A stretch of DNA of 51,042 nucleotides from Nocardioides sp. (GCF_025964975.1 NZ_JAOPXV010000125.1:1-51042); one strand, 5' to 3'; numbered from the stretch's first letter, positions 11,438-20,834 are shown. A program made the numbers and translations. Notes: generated from the sequence alone by a model not told the origin.

Positions 11438-13890
11438 CGATGGTGCCCGACTCCGTCCACCAGCTCCTGCCCTTCGCCGGGGCAGCCGAGGACGTCGCCC
11501 TGGTCCAGGACGGCCGGTCCCTCACCTACGCCGGTCTCGCGGCAGCGATCCGCCACGAGGCTGACCGGTTGACCCTGCTCGGTCCGCGCCGCGTGCGGGT
11601 GCTCGAGATGCGCAACGACATCGACTCCGTGGTCGCCCTGCTCGGCTCGCTCACCGCCGGTCATCCGGTCGTCGTGGTCGAGGCCGGCAACCCCACGCGG
11701 TCGGCCGACATCGAGGCCGCGTACGCCGGAGCGAGCGACCTGCACCCCGACCTCGGCCTGCTGCTGTCCACCTCCGCATCCACCGGGTCGCCCAAGCTCG
11801 TACGGCTCTCGCACGACAACATCTGGGCCAACGCGCAGAGCATCGCCGACTACCTCGGTCTGACGGCCGAGGATCGAGCGGTCATGTCCCTGCCCCTGCA
11901 CTACTGCTACGGACTCTCGGTCCTGACCAGCCACCTGGTCGTGGGCGCCACGGTCGTGCTCACCGACGCGTCGGTGGCCGACGACCGCTTCTGGAGCCTG
12001 GCGCGATCGGCTGGAGCCACGAGCTTCGCCGGCGTCCCCTACACGTTCGAGCTCCTCGAGTGCCGGGGCTTCACCGGGGCCGAGCTGCCGACCCTTCGCT
12101 ACCTCACCCAGGCCGGGGGACGGATGGACCCGGCTCGCGTCCGACGGTTCGCCGCACTCGGACGTGAGCGGGCCTTCGACCTGTTCGTGATGTACGGGCA
12201 GACCGAGGCCACGGCGCGGATGGCCTACCTGCCGCCGCACCTCGCGCACGACCGTCCCGAGGCCATCGGCATCCCGGTGCCGGGGGGCGACTTCCGGCTG
12301 GCGCCGGTGCCGGGGGCACCCGACGGCGCCGGCGAGCTCGTCTATACCGGACCCAACGTGATGATGGGCTACGCGCACACCGCGGCGGACCTGGCGCGCG
12401 GCCCGGAGACGACGACCCTGCACACGGGAGACCTGGCACGCCAGGCCGATGACGGGCTCTGGGAGATCTGCGGGCGCCTGGACCGCCATGCCAAGGTCCT
12501 GGGGCTGCGCCTCGACCTTGCACGGCTCGAGGCACGGATGCCCGTGGCGACGGCCGTCGTCGTCGACGCCGACGCCGTGCACGCCTTCGTCACGGCTTCG
12601 AGGATGACCGAGCGCGTACGCCGCGAGCTGAGTGCCCTGTCGGGCCTGCCAGGCCACCTCGTGCGGGTGCACGAGATCGAGACGCTGCCGACGAACAGTC
12701 GGGGCAAGACCGACTACGCGCTCCTCGCTGCCCACGCGTCGGCGAGCGCCACCGCGACCCTCGACGACCAGCACGAGCAGACCATGGAGTCCGCCAGCCC
12801 GGAGGCGTTGCGCAACCTGTTCGCCGTGGTCCTGGGTCGCCCGGACGCGGACCTCGACCACACCTTTGCCGACCTCGGCGGGGACTCGCTGTCCTTCGTC
12901 GAGGTCTCGACCCAGCTCGCCCACCGGCTCGGTCATCTCCCGGCCGGCTGGCCGAGGCTCACCCCGCGGCAGCTCGCCGCGACGGCGCGCCCTGGCTCGC
13001 GCCGGCTCCTGGCCACCGAACCCGCCGTGGTCCTGCGAGCGCTGGCCATCGTCGCGATCGTGATGTCCCACGCCGACCTGTTCATGGTCATGGGCGGGGC
13101 GCACGTGCTCCTGGCCGTGGTGGGCTTCAACCTCGCCAGGCTCTCGCTCCACACGGTCGGGCGGACCGAGCGCGCCAGGCGGCTCGTGGCCAGCACGGCA
13201 GGCTTCGCCGTCCCCGCGGCGGTGTGGATCGGCGTCACCGGCACGGTGACCGGTGACTACAGACCCGCGACGGCGCTGTTCCTCAACCAGGCCGTGGGCG
13301 GGCCGACCTGGACCGCGGACTGGCAGTTCTGGTTCCTGGAGGTCGTCGTCTGGTCCACTCTTGGCCTCGCGGCGCTGGTGCTGCTCCCGGTCCTCGACCG
13401 CGGCCTGCGACAACGGCCTTTCGCGGTCGCCGTGGGCGTCCTGGGATGTGCGCTCGCGGTGCGCTACCTCGCCGTGGGACTCGCGGCCGGCGGTACCGAC
13501 AAGTACACCCTGCTCGGAACGGTGTGGTGCATCGCCATCGGGTGGGCGGCGGCCGAAGCCCGGACGCGACGACAGCGGTATCTGGTGGCCGCGGCGATCG
13601 TGGTCGGAGCCGCTGGCTACTTCTCCGACGACCTTTCGCGAACTGCCGTGCTCGTCGCGGGCATGCTGGTCCTGTTGGCCCCCGGGAACGTGCGCCTGCC
13701 CCGGCACCTCTCGCGGTCCCTCCACCTGGTCGCCGGGGCGTCGCTGTGGATCTACCTCACCCACTGGCAGGTCTATCCCGGGCTCGAGGCCGCTGGTCAC
13801 CCCGTCGCCGCGGTGCTCACGTCGATCGCGGTCGGGCTCCTCGCCCACCGCGCGCACGGGTGGGTCCTCAGCCGGCTCCGTCCCCGCTGA
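11434..13890 (+). CDS. Multidomain adenylation (AMP-binding) - carrier protein - membrane acyltransferase-3-like protein, 818 aa
   Basis: A-domain motifs LLLSTSASTGSPKLVRLSHDN, YGQTEATARM, HTGDLARQADDGLWEICGRLDRHAKVLGLR and lysine-containing TNSRGKTDY; carrier site FADLGGDSLSFVEVS; C-terminal multi-TM region with TADWQFWFLEVVVW and GASLWIYLTHWQVYPGLE. ATGA overlap with the ATPase gene. Confidence 0.88.
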   Translation: MTMVPDSVHQLLPFAGAAEDVALVQDGRSLTYAGLAAAIRHEADRLTLLGPRRVRVLEMRNDIDSVVALLGSLTAGHPVVVVEAGNPTRSADIEAAYAGASDLHPDLGLLLSTSASTGSPKLVRLSHDNIWANAQSIADYLGLTAEDRAVMSLPLHYCYGLSVLTSHLVVGATVVLTDASVADDRFWSLARSAGATSFAGVPYTFELLECRGFTGAELPTLRYLTQAGGRMDPARVRRFAALGRERAFDLFVMYGQTEATARMAYLPPHLAHDRPEAIGIPVPGGDFRLAPVPGAPDGAGELVYTGPNVMMGYAHTAADLARGPETTTLHTGDLARQADDGLWEICGRLDRHAKVLGLRLDLARLEARMPVATAVVVDADAVHAFVTASRMTERVRRELSALSGLPGHLVRVHEIETLPTNSRGKTDYALLAAHASASATATLDDQHEQTMESASPEALRNLFAVVLGRPDADLDHTFADLGGDSLSFVEVSTQLAHRLGHLPAGWPRLTPRQLAATARPGSRRLLATEPAVVLRALAIVAIVMSHADLFMVMGGAHVLLAVVGFNLARLSLHTVGRTERARRLVASTAGFAVPAAVWIGVTGTVTGDYRPATALFLNQAVGGPTWTADWQFWFLEVVVWSTLGLAALVLLPVLDRGLRQRPFAVAVGVLGCALAVRYLAVGLAAGGTDKYTLLGTVWCIAIGWAAAEARTRRQRYLVAAAIVVGAAGYFSDDLSRTAVLVAGMLVLLAPGNVRLPRHLSRSLHLVAGASLWIYLTHWQVYPGLEAAGHPVAAVLTSIAVGLLAHRAHGWVLSRLRPR

Positions 13891-14009
13891 CGCGTGGATT
13901 GCCCGCCCGGATACCGAACATGGGGACTGGCGTGCACCCGGCGAGGGGAGTAGGCAGGAAGGATCCGGCAGTGCCGTTCCGAGCACTGCGACATCACCAA
14001 GGAGCAGCG

Positions 14010-14407
14010 ATGCTGAACGATAGCGCGATCACCGCCAACGTCCCGGTCTCGGACCTTCAACGCGCACGTCGTTTCTACGCCGACACGCTCGGCTCACACC
14101 TGCCGATGAGAACCCGGGCGGGTTGGTCTACACGACCAATGGCGGGACGACCTTCTTCCTCTATCAGACCGAGTACGCAGGACAAGCAGGCCACACCATC
14201 GCGCAGTGGCACGTCGCCAACGTCGCCAACGTCGCAGACGAGGTACGTGACCTGAAGGTCAGGGGCCTGGAGTTCGAGCACGACGACATGCCAGGCGTCA
14301 CCTGGGACGGAGACATCGCCCCCATGGAGGGGATGGGCCACGCCGCCTGGTTCAAGGACAGTGAGGGCAACATCATGTGCCTCGACGACTACGCCGCAAG
14401 CAGCTGA
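14010..14407 (+). pseudogene. Frameshifted VOC/glyoxalase-family gene (1-nt deletion) or sequencing error
   Basis: MLNDSAITANVPVSDLQRARRFYADTLG in frame of 14010, then VYTTNGGTTFFLYQTEYAGQAGHTIAQWHVANV in frame of 14123; adding one C between 14092 and 14093 gives ...YADTLGLTPADENPGGLVYTTNGG.... Confidence 0.82.
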
Positions 14408-14517
14408 ACGAGAGCGGTTTCCGAGGCGTACAGGCGTACAGCGGGGGCACACCGAGCCCACGACTGGTTGTTGAGCGATCCGCCGACGCGTCCCGCAGGG
14501 AGTTCACGCCAGACTGA

Positions 14518-14535
14518 ATACATCATCTGATGTAT
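14518..14535. promoter_or_regulatory. Putative ArsR/SmtB-family operator
   Basis: ATACATCA-TC-TGATGTAT, perfect 8-bp inverted repeat with 2-nt centre, 9 nt upstream of the ArsR-family start at 14545. Confidence 0.7.
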
Positions 14536-14544
14536 GATTCGGTC

Positions 14545-14880
14545 ATGAACACGACGGCAGTCTCGCTCGATGCACTGGCCCGCTTCGGCCACGCCCTGTC
14601 CGACCCGACCCGGGCGCGCATCCTGATGACGCTGCGCGAGGCGTCCGCGTATCCAGCTGACCTGGCCGACGAGCTCGGGGTCACGCGGCAGTCGATGTCG
14701 AACCACCTCGCCTGCTTGCGTGGGTGCGGCCTGGTCGTCGCCGTCCCCGAGGGCCGCCGGAGCCGCTACGAGCTGGCCGACCCCCGTCTGGGCCACGCCC
14801 TCCTCGACCTGCACGAGGTCGTCCTGGTCACCGACCCTGAGGCCTGCGCTGCCGCGGACACCCACGCGGTGGGCAGCTGA
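14545..14880 (+). CDS. ArsR/SmtB-family winged-helix regulator
   Basis: ALARFGHALSDPTRARILMTLREASAYPADLADELGVTRQSMSNHLACLRGCGLVVAVPEGRRSRYELAD. Confidence 0.92.
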   Translation: MNTTAVSLDALARFGHALSDPTRARILMTLREASAYPADLADELGVTRQSMSNHLACLRGCGLVVAVPEGRRSRYELADPRLGHALLDLHEVVLVTDPEACAAADTHAVGS

Positions 14881-14881
14881 C

Positions 14882-15550
14882 ATGGTCACGTCCCCCCACG
14901 CGCACCCGATCGTCTCGGCCCATCGCCGCTCCGCGCTCAACCGGCGCATCCGGTTCCTGGTCGCCTTCACCATCTCCTACAACCTCATCGAGGCCGCAGC
15001 CGCGCTCTTCGCAGGAGCGGTCGCCAACTCGAGCGCGTTGATCGGCTTCGGTCTCGGCTCGGTGGTCGAGGTGTCCTCCGCGCTGGCCGTCGCCTGGCAG
15101 TTCGCGGCTCCCCGCCCCGGGGAGCGCGAGAAGACAGCGCTGCGGATCATCGCCCTGTCGTTCTTCGGCCTTGCCGCCTTCGTGGTCTACGACGCCCTCC
15201 ACAGTCTCGTCAGCCAACAGGCGCCGGCGCACTCCACCCTGGGCATCGTCGTCGCGGGGCTCAGCCTGGTGATCATGCCGACGGTCTCGTTGCTCCAGCG
15301 ACGGACCGGCGAGGAGATCGGGTCGCACTCTGCCGTGGCCGACTCCAAGCAGACCCTGCTGTGTTCCTACATGTCGGCGGTCCTCCTGCTGGGCCTGGCG
15401 GCCAACAGCCTGCTCGGCTGGTGGTGGGCCGACCCCGCTGCGGCGCTGGTGATCGCTGCCCTCGCCGTACGCGAAGGAATCAATGCCTGGAACGGCGACG
15501 CGTGCTGCTCGGCCGAGGCGTTGTTCGAGAAGGACGGCTGCAAGGACTAG
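14882..15550 (+). CDS. Cation transporter (CDF-like) with Cys-containing C-terminus
   Basis: Multi-TM: RIRFLVAFTISYNLIEAAAALFAGAVANSSALIGFGLGSVVEVSSALAV; C-terminal CCSAEALFEKDGCKD; adjacent to ArsR regulator. Confidence 0.85.
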   Translation: MVTSPHAHPIVSAHRRSALNRRIRFLVAFTISYNLIEAAAALFAGAVANSSALIGFGLGSVVEVSSALAVAWQFAAPRPGEREKTALRIIALSFFGLAAFVVYDALHSLVSQQAPAHSTLGIVVAGLSLVIMPTVSLLQRRTGEEIGSHSAVADSKQTLLCSYMSAVLLLGLAANSLLGWWWADPAAALVIAALAVREGINAWNGDACCSAEALFEKDGCKD

Positions 15551-15604
15551 GACGTTGAACATGGCTTCGCCACCAGCGTCAGCACGTCGAACGCCGCTAC
15601 GGGC
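15543..15604 (-). repeat. Degenerate partial copy of the paaZ 3' end
   Basis: Plus-strand 15565-15604 matches 16455-16494 (paaZ 3' end) at 34/40 positions by hand alignment, plus shared AGGACTAG at 15543 and 16442; minus-strand translation [13 protein letters not shown] versus Paa[14 protein letters not shown]. Confidence 0.75.
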
Positions 15605-15892
15605 GCCCGTCCGCGTCCTGCTCGGCGCCCCAGCGTCCGAGCGCCATGATCGCCTCGCGCAGGGCCAGCCCCCGATCGGTCAGGGCGTAGGCCCGGTGTT
15701 GTGCCGCAGAGGGAGGCGGCACACGAGGCCGGCCGTCTCGAGCTCGCGCAGACGGGTCGCGAGCATGTTCGTCGGCACCCCGAGTTCGCGTTGCAGGTCG
15801 CCGTAGCGCAGCGGCCCGGCGAGGAGCCGTTCCACGATGAGCAGGGCCCACCGTGCTCCGACGATGTCGAGGGCCGCTGCCAGGTCGCTCAC
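15597..15892 (-). pseudogene. Frameshifted HxlR-family transcriptional regulator
   Basis: MSDLAAALDIVGARWALLIVERLLAGPLRYGDLQRELGVPTNMLATRLRELETAGLVCRLP in one frame, then SAAQHRAYALTDRGLALREAIMALGRWGAEQDADGRP in another; one extra base near 15711-15716 restores the ORF. Confidence 0.82.
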
Positions 15893-16293
15893 GCGTTCGT
15901 GTCGGTGTCCGGCTTCATCCAGAACGGCGAGTAGTGGTAGCCGTCGGGGTCGTCGAACTGGCGCTGGTACATGAAGGGGTAGTCGTCGGTGTCGCCGATA
16001 CGTCCGCCGGCGACCTTCGCGCGCTCGACGATCTCGTCCACCGCCTCGCGGCTGGCGAGGTCGAACGAGACAGTGACCTTCGAGGGCGTCTCGGGCCCGC
16101 CGGTCAGCTCCTCGGCTCCACCCACGCTCGCGTACATCTCACGACTGCCGAGCATGACGTACTGCTCGGGGGCAATCGCGAAGCAGGACACGTTGTGATC
16201 GGACATCTCGGCGCTGAGGGCCCGGCCGAGGGCCGTGTAGAAGGAAGTCGCGCGTTCGACGCTCTCGACGGGACACGTGAGGAAGAGGCTCAT
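15889..16293 (-). CDS. VOC/glyoxalase-family protein
   Basis: MSLFLTCPVESVERATSFYTALGRALSAEMSDHNVSCFAIAPEQYVMLGSREMYA...FMYQRQFDDPDGYHYSPFWM; 4-nt overlap with HxlR gene. Confidence 0.88.
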   Translation of the reverse strand: MSLFLTCPVESVERATSFYTALGRALSAEMSDHNVSCFAIAPEQYVMLGSREMYASVGGAEELTGGPETPSKVTVSFDLASREAVDEIVERAKVAGGRIGDTDDYPFMYQRQFDDPDGYHYSPFWMKPDTDTNA

Positions 16294-16299
16294 GGGGAG

Positions 16300-16320
16300 A
16301 CACTTGCAAAATGCAAGTGT
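16300..16320. promoter_or_regulatory. Putative HxlR-type operator
   Basis: ACACTTGCA-AAA-TGCAAGTGT, perfect 9-bp arms with 3-nt centre, immediately upstream of the minus-strand VOC-HxlR pair. Confidence 0.75.
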
Positions 16321-16445
16321 TCCGTCACGCCCTGGGGCAGACATCGTTCGCGGCGAGATGACCGCCACCTGCGTGAACAGGCCTCACGTCACCGGCCCGG
16401 AGCCGGGACCCATCGAGCTGCTCCCCGCCGAGTGACCGGTCAGGA

Positions 16446-18515
16446 CTAGCGAGTCTTCGCCACCAAGGTCAGCACGTCGTACGTCGCAACCGGCTCGTCG
16501 GCGCCGTTGGTGACCGTCGCGTCCCACCGGACCTCGCCGTAGTCGGCGTTGGACCGCGGGGTGATCTGCTTGACGGTCAGCTCGACCTTGATGGAGTCGC
16601 CGGCCTTGACGGGGGTCAGGAAGCGCAAGCGGTCGACGCCGAAGTTGGCCAGCACCGGGCCCGGGTCGGGATCGACGAACAGTCCGGCCGCGAGCGAGAC
16701 GACGAGGTAGCCGTGCGCCACGATGCCGCCGAAGAGCGGGTTCTTGGTCGCCGCCTCCTCGTCGGTGTGGGCGTAGAACGCGTCGCCGGTGAAGTCCGCG
16801 AAGTGCTCGATGTCGTCGAGGGTGACGAGGCGGCTCCCGCTGCTGATCGTGTCGCCCACGGCCAGCTCGGCGAGGCTCTTGCGGAAGGGGTGCTCGGGGG
16901 TCACGGTCCGCGAGGAGCCGGTGATCCACTGCCCGCCGATCGCGGTGAGCATGTCGGGGGAGCCCTGGACGGCCGAGCGCTGCATGTGGTGGAGCACCGC
17001 GCGAACGCCGCCGAGCTCCTCGCCGCCGCCGGCGCGCCCCGGCCCGCCGTGCACCAGCACCGGCAGCGGAGAGCCGTGGCCGGTGGACTCGGCGGCACAG
17101 GACCGGTCGAGCACCAGCAGGCGCCCGTGCCACGGCGCCAGGCCCCGCGTCAGGGTGCGCGCCACCTCCGCGTCGTGGGTGACGATCGAGCCGACCAGGC
17201 TGCCCTGTCCGCGTGCCGCGAGCCGGACTGCGTCGTCGAGGTCGGTGTAGGTGATCACGGTGGCGACGGGTCCGAAGGGCTCGATGTCGTGCGGCTCGCT
17301 GGCGCCCGGGTAGGCACGTAGCAGGACGGGGGACATGAAGGCCCCGGTCTCGTGGTCCGCGTCGACCACCTCGACGACGTCGGGGTTGCCGAAGACGATC
17401 TCGGCAGAGGCCCGCAGCGCCTGGACGGCCTTGCGGACCTCGTCGCGCTGGGCGAGGCTCGCCAGGGCGCCCATCCGGACGCCCTCGCTGCTCGGGTGGC
17501 CGACGGTGATCTTGGCCAGGCGGGCCGAGATGGCGGCGACGACCTCGTCGGCCATGGCCTCGGGCACGATCACCCGTCGGATCGCGGTGCACTTCTGGCC
17601 GGCCTTGAGGGTCATCTCGGTGACGACGCCCTTGACGAAGAGCTCGAACTCCGGGTCGTCGGCAGCCACGTCGGTGCCGAGGATCGAGCAGTTGAGGGAG
17701 TCGGCCTCGACGCCGAGCTGCACCCCGCCGTGGAGCACCGAGGGGTGCTGGCGCAGGTGTGCGCCGGTCGAGGCGGAGCCGGTGAACGCCACCGAGTCCT
17801 GCGGTCCCAGCTCGTCGAGGAGCCCGGCCGGTGACCCGCACAGAAGCTGGAGGGTGCCCTCGGGCAGGAGGCCGGACTCGATGATGCGGCGTACCACCGC
17901 CTCGGTGACGTAGGCCGTCTGGCTGGCGGGCTTCACGATCGTCGGCAGTCCGGCGATGAAGGCGGGGGCCAGCTTCTCGAGCATGCCCCACACCGGGAAG
18001 TTGAAGGCGTTGATCTGTACGGCGACCCCGGGGCGGGACGTGTAGAGGTGCTGGCCCAGGAAGGTGCCCTCGCGGCCGAGGCGTTCGACCTGTCCGTCGA
18101 GCACGACCACGTCGTTGGGCAGCTCGCGGGTGCCCTTGGAGGCGATGGAGAAGACGGTGCCGATACCGCCGTCGATATCGACCATGGAGTCACGCAACGT
18201 GGCGCCGCTGCGGGCGGAGAGGGCGTAGAACTCGTCCTTGTGCTCGCCCAGCACCTTGGCCATCGCCTTGAGAGCGGCGGCGCGCTCGTGGAAGGTCATC
18301 GACCGCAGCGCCGGCCCGCCCACCTCGCGGGCGTAGGCCGTCATGGCACCGAGGTCGAGACCGGTCGAGGAGATCCGGGCCACCTCCTCGCTGGTGGCAG
18401 CGTCGAGGAGCGGCTCGCCCTCGTCGCTCGCGCGGAACCAGGAGCCGCACGCGAAGCTCTCCAGCAGGGGAGCCTGGGACTCGGTCTCGGAGTTCGTTGC
18501 AGAAGCGTTGGGCAC
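16446..18515 (-). CDS. paaZ: Phenylacetate degradation bifunctional protein PaaZ (aldehyde dehydrogenase + MaoC-like hydratase)
   Basis: 689 aa; ALDH motifs ([49 protein letters not shown]) plus C-terminal MaoC-like [34 protein letters not shown]; divergent from paaA. Confidence 0.96.
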   Translation of the reverse strand: MPNASATNSETESQAPLLESFACGSWFRASDEGEPLLDAATSEEVARISSTGLDLGAMTAYAREVGGPALRSMTFHERAAALKAMAKVLGEHKDEFYALSARSGATLRDSMVDIDGGIGTVFSIASKGTRELPNDVVVLDGQVERLGREGTFLGQHLYTSRPGVAVQINAFNFPVWGMLEKLAPAFIAGLPTIVKPASQTAYVTEAVVRRIIESGLLPEGTLQLLCGSPAGLLDELGPQDSVAFTGSASTGAHLRQHPSVLHGGVQLGVEADSLNCSILGTDVAADDPEFELFVKGVVTEMTLKAGQKCTAIRRVIVPEAMADEVVAAISARLAKITVGHPSSEGVRMGALASLAQRDEVRKAVQALRASAEIVFGNPDVVEVVDADHETGAFMSPVLLRAYPGASEPHDIEPFGPVATVITYTDLDDAVRLAARGQGSLVGSIVTHDAEVARTLTRGLAPWHGRLLVLDRSCAAESTGHGSPLPVLVHGGPGRAGGGEELGGVRAVLHHMQRSAVQGSPDMLTAIGGQWITGSSRTVTPEHPFRKSLAELAVGDTISSGSRLVTLDDIEHFADFTGDAFYAHTDEEAATKNPLFGGIVAHGYLVVSLAAGLFVDPDPGPVLANFGVDRLRFLTPVKAGDSIKVELTVKQITPRSNADYGEVRWDATVTNGADEPVATYDVLTLVAKTR

Positions 18516-18528
18516 CGTGTCAGACTAT

Positions 18529-18548
18529 TACCGACCGATCGGTCTGTA
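18529..18548. promoter_or_regulatory. Putative TetR-family (PaaR-like) operator between paaZ and paaA
   Basis: TACCGACCGATCGGTCTGTA, palindromic at 18 of 20 positions, in the divergent intergenic region. Confidence 0.75.
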
Positions 18549-18574
18549 AATGCCGTGCCAGGAGGAGATCAGCA

Positions 18575-19522
18575 GTGAGCGACACCCTGCAGACAGCGAG
18601 CCTGGAAGCCGACTTCGACCGGGTGATCGAGCGGCACGACCGCATCGAGCCGCGCGACTGGATGCCGGAGAAGTACCGCGCCACCCTCGTGCGCCAGGTC
18701 GCCCAGCACGCCCACTCCGAGATCATCGGCATGCAACCAGAGGGCAACTGGATCACCCGTGCTCCCAGCCTGCGGCGCAAGGCGATCCTGCTCGCCAAGG
18801 TGCAGGACGAGGCAGGTCACGGCCTCTACCTCTACAGCGCCTGCGAGACCCTCGGGGTCACCCGCGCCGAGCTCACCGAGAAGCTGATCGCCGGCAAGCA
18901 GAAGTACTCCTCGATCTTCAACTACCCGACGTTGTCGTATGCCGACGTCGGCACCATCGGCTGGCTGGTGGACGGCGCCGCGATCTGCAACCAGGTCCCG
19001 CTGTGCCGTACCTCTTATGGGCCCTACGGCCGAGCGATGAACCGCATCTGCAAGGAGGAGTCCTTCCACCAGCGGCAGGGCTTCGAGCTGCTGCTGACGA
19101 TGATGAGCGGCACCGACGCGCAGCGCGCGATGGTCCAGGAGTCGGTCGACCGGTTCTGGTGGCCCGCGTTGATGATGTTCGGCCCGCCCGATGTCGAGTC
19201 GCCCAACACCGCGCAGTCGATGGCGTGGCGGATCAAGCGCGACACCAACGACGACCTGCGCCAGAAGTTCGTGGACATGTCGGTGCCGCAGGCGCAGGCG
19301 CTCGGCGTCACCCTGCCGGACGCGGAGCTCCGTTGGAACGAGGAGCGGGGCCACTACGACTTCACCCAGCCCGACTGGGACGAGTTCATGGCCGTGGTCA
19401 AGGGCTCCGGCCCGTGCAACGCCCAGCGGATCGCTCACCGCAAGCGCGCCCTCGACGAGGGTGCCTGGGTCCGTGAGGCCGCGACCGCCTTCGCCCGCAG
19501 CCAGAGGGAGGACGCATCATGA
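18575..19522 (+). CDS. paaA: 1,2-phenylacetyl-CoA epoxidase subunit PaaA
   Basis: GTG start; [81 protein letters not shown]. Confidence 0.97.
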   Translation: MSDTLQTASLEADFDRVIERHDRIEPRDWMPEKYRATLVRQVAQHAHSEIIGMQPEGNWITRAPSLRRKAILLAKVQDEAGHGLYLYSACETLGVTRAELTEKLIAGKQKYSSIFNYPTLSYADVGTIGWLVDGAAICNQVPLCRTSYGPYGRAMNRICKEESFHQRQGFELLLTMMSGTDAQRAMVQESVDRFWWPALMMFGPPDVESPNTAQSMAWRIKRDTNDDLRQKFVDMSVPQAQALGVTLPDAELRWNEERGHYDFTQPDWDEFMAVVKGSGPCNAQRIAHRKRALDEGAWVREAATAFARSQREDAS

Positions 19523-19887
19523 CGACCGGTCAAAAGTTCTCCGCCGGCGGCGGGCACGGCGCCATACCTCTCGAGGGCGTGTCGACCGGCCTGGGCGAGC
19601 CGCCGCAGCCCGAGTGGCCCCTCTACGAGATCTTCGTCCGCGGCAAGCGCGGCCTCAACCACGTGCACGTCGGCTCGCTGCACGCCGCCGACGACGAGAT
19701 GGCCGTACGCCACGCCCGCGACGTCTACACCCGCCGCAACGAGGGCGTCAGCATCTGGGCCGTCCGTGCCGACCTGATCGTCGCCTCCAGCCCCGACGAG
19801 AAGGACCCGTTGTTCGACCCGGCGGGCGACAAGGTCTATCGGCACCCGACCTTCTACGACATCCCCGCCAACGTCCCCCACATGTGA
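19519..19887 (+). CDS. paaB: 1,2-phenylacetyl-CoA epoxidase subunit PaaB
   Basis: [84 protein letters not shown]. Confidence 0.97.
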   Translation: MTTGQKFSAGGGHGAIPLEGVSTGLGEPPQPEWPLYEIFVRGKRGLNHVHVGSLHAADDEMAVRHARDVYTRRNEGVSIWAVRADLIVASSPDEKDPLFDPAGDKVYRHPTFYDIPANVPHM

Positions 19888-19913
19888 CACCCCGGATGCT
19901 GAAGGAACTAGCC

Positions 19914-20834
19914 ATGGATGACCTGGACCTAGACCATGAATCCGTCTACGACGGACTGCTCGGGGGCGACTCCTCCCAGTGGGCCTTCGGCACCGACTTC
20001 GAGGACCCGCTCGCGGGCGTCGACACCATGATCCCGGCAGGCGTCGACGGCGCTGCCCTGGCGGCGTACTGCCTGATGCTCGGCGACGACGCGCTGATCT
20101 ATGCCCATCGGCTCTCCGAGTGGACCAGCAACGCCCCGGACCTCGAGGACGACATCGCGCTGGCCAACATCGCCCTCGACCTCCTCGGCCAGGCGCGGCT
20201 GCTGCTCGCCCGAGCGGCCGCTGCCGACGCCTCGGTGGTGCCGCAGATGCCCGAGGGCTCGCCGGTCCCGCCCGAGGACGCGCTGGCCTTCTTCCGCGAC
20301 GAGCACGCCTTTCGCAACATGGGCTACGTCGAAGCGCTCAACGGCGACTTCGCCGTCACCATCGTCCGGCTGCTCCTCTTCTCCTCCCACCGCCTCGCCC
20401 TTCTGCAGCGGCTGGCCACCAGCGTCGACCCGGTCCTGTCGGCCATCGCGGCGAAGGGCGTCAAGGAGGTCACCTACCACCGTGACTATGCCGGCCGCTG
20501 GTTCGTGACCCTGGCCGGCGGCACCGAGGAGTCGCGGCGGCGTCTGGTCGCCGGGCTGCGCACGGTGTGGCCGACATACGCCGAGCTGTCGAGGTCCACG
20601 CAGGTCGAGACCCTCGCCTCCGAGCAGCGCTTCGGGGTCGACCCCGCTGTGCTCACCGAGGAGGTGGACGCGGTCGTCGACCACGTCCTCGCCATGGCCG
20701 CTCTGGAGCGCCCGGATCTTCCCCCGTCCGGCACCGGCCCGATGGGGCGCATCGGGCGTCACACCGAGGAGATGGGTCACCTGCTCGCCGAGATGCAGGT
20801 CGTCGCTCGCGCCCATCCGCTGGGGAAGTGGTGA
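19914..20834 (+). CDS. paaC: 1,2-phenylacetyl-CoA epoxidase subunit PaaC
   Basis: ALAAYCLMLGDDALIYAHRLSEWTSNAPDLEDDIALANIALDLLGQARLLL; ferritin-like; between paaB and paaD. Confidence 0.96.
   Translation: MDDLDLDHESVYDGLLGGDSSQWAFGTDFEDPLAGVDTMIPAGVDGAALAAYCLMLGDDALIYAHRLSEWTSNAPDLEDDIALANIALDLLGQARLLLARAAAADASVVPQMPEGSPVPPEDALAFFRDEHAFRNMGYVEALNGDFAVTIVRLLLFSSHRLALLQRLATSVDPVLSAIAAKGVKEVTYHRDYAGRWFVTLAGGTEESRRRLVAGLRTVWPTYAELSRSTQVETLASEQRFGVDPAVLTEEVDAVVDHVLAMAALERPDLPPSGTGPMGRIGRHTEEMGHLLAEMQVVARAHPLGKW

Noticed and set aside
11227-13986. 919-aa minus-strand ORF opposite the adenylation-carrier-acyltransferase gene
   Set aside because: Arg/Gly/Pro/His-rich shadow translation; plus strand carries clear enzyme motifs.
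14427-14445. Short tandem repeat GGCGTACA x2 upstream of ArsR gene
   Set aside because: Only two 9-nt-spaced units; too short to support a repeat or mobile-element call.
16405-16430. Small CCCGG-AG-CCGGG hairpin-like sequence downstream of paaZ
   Set aside because: Five-bp stem only, no T-tract, expected by chance at this GC content.
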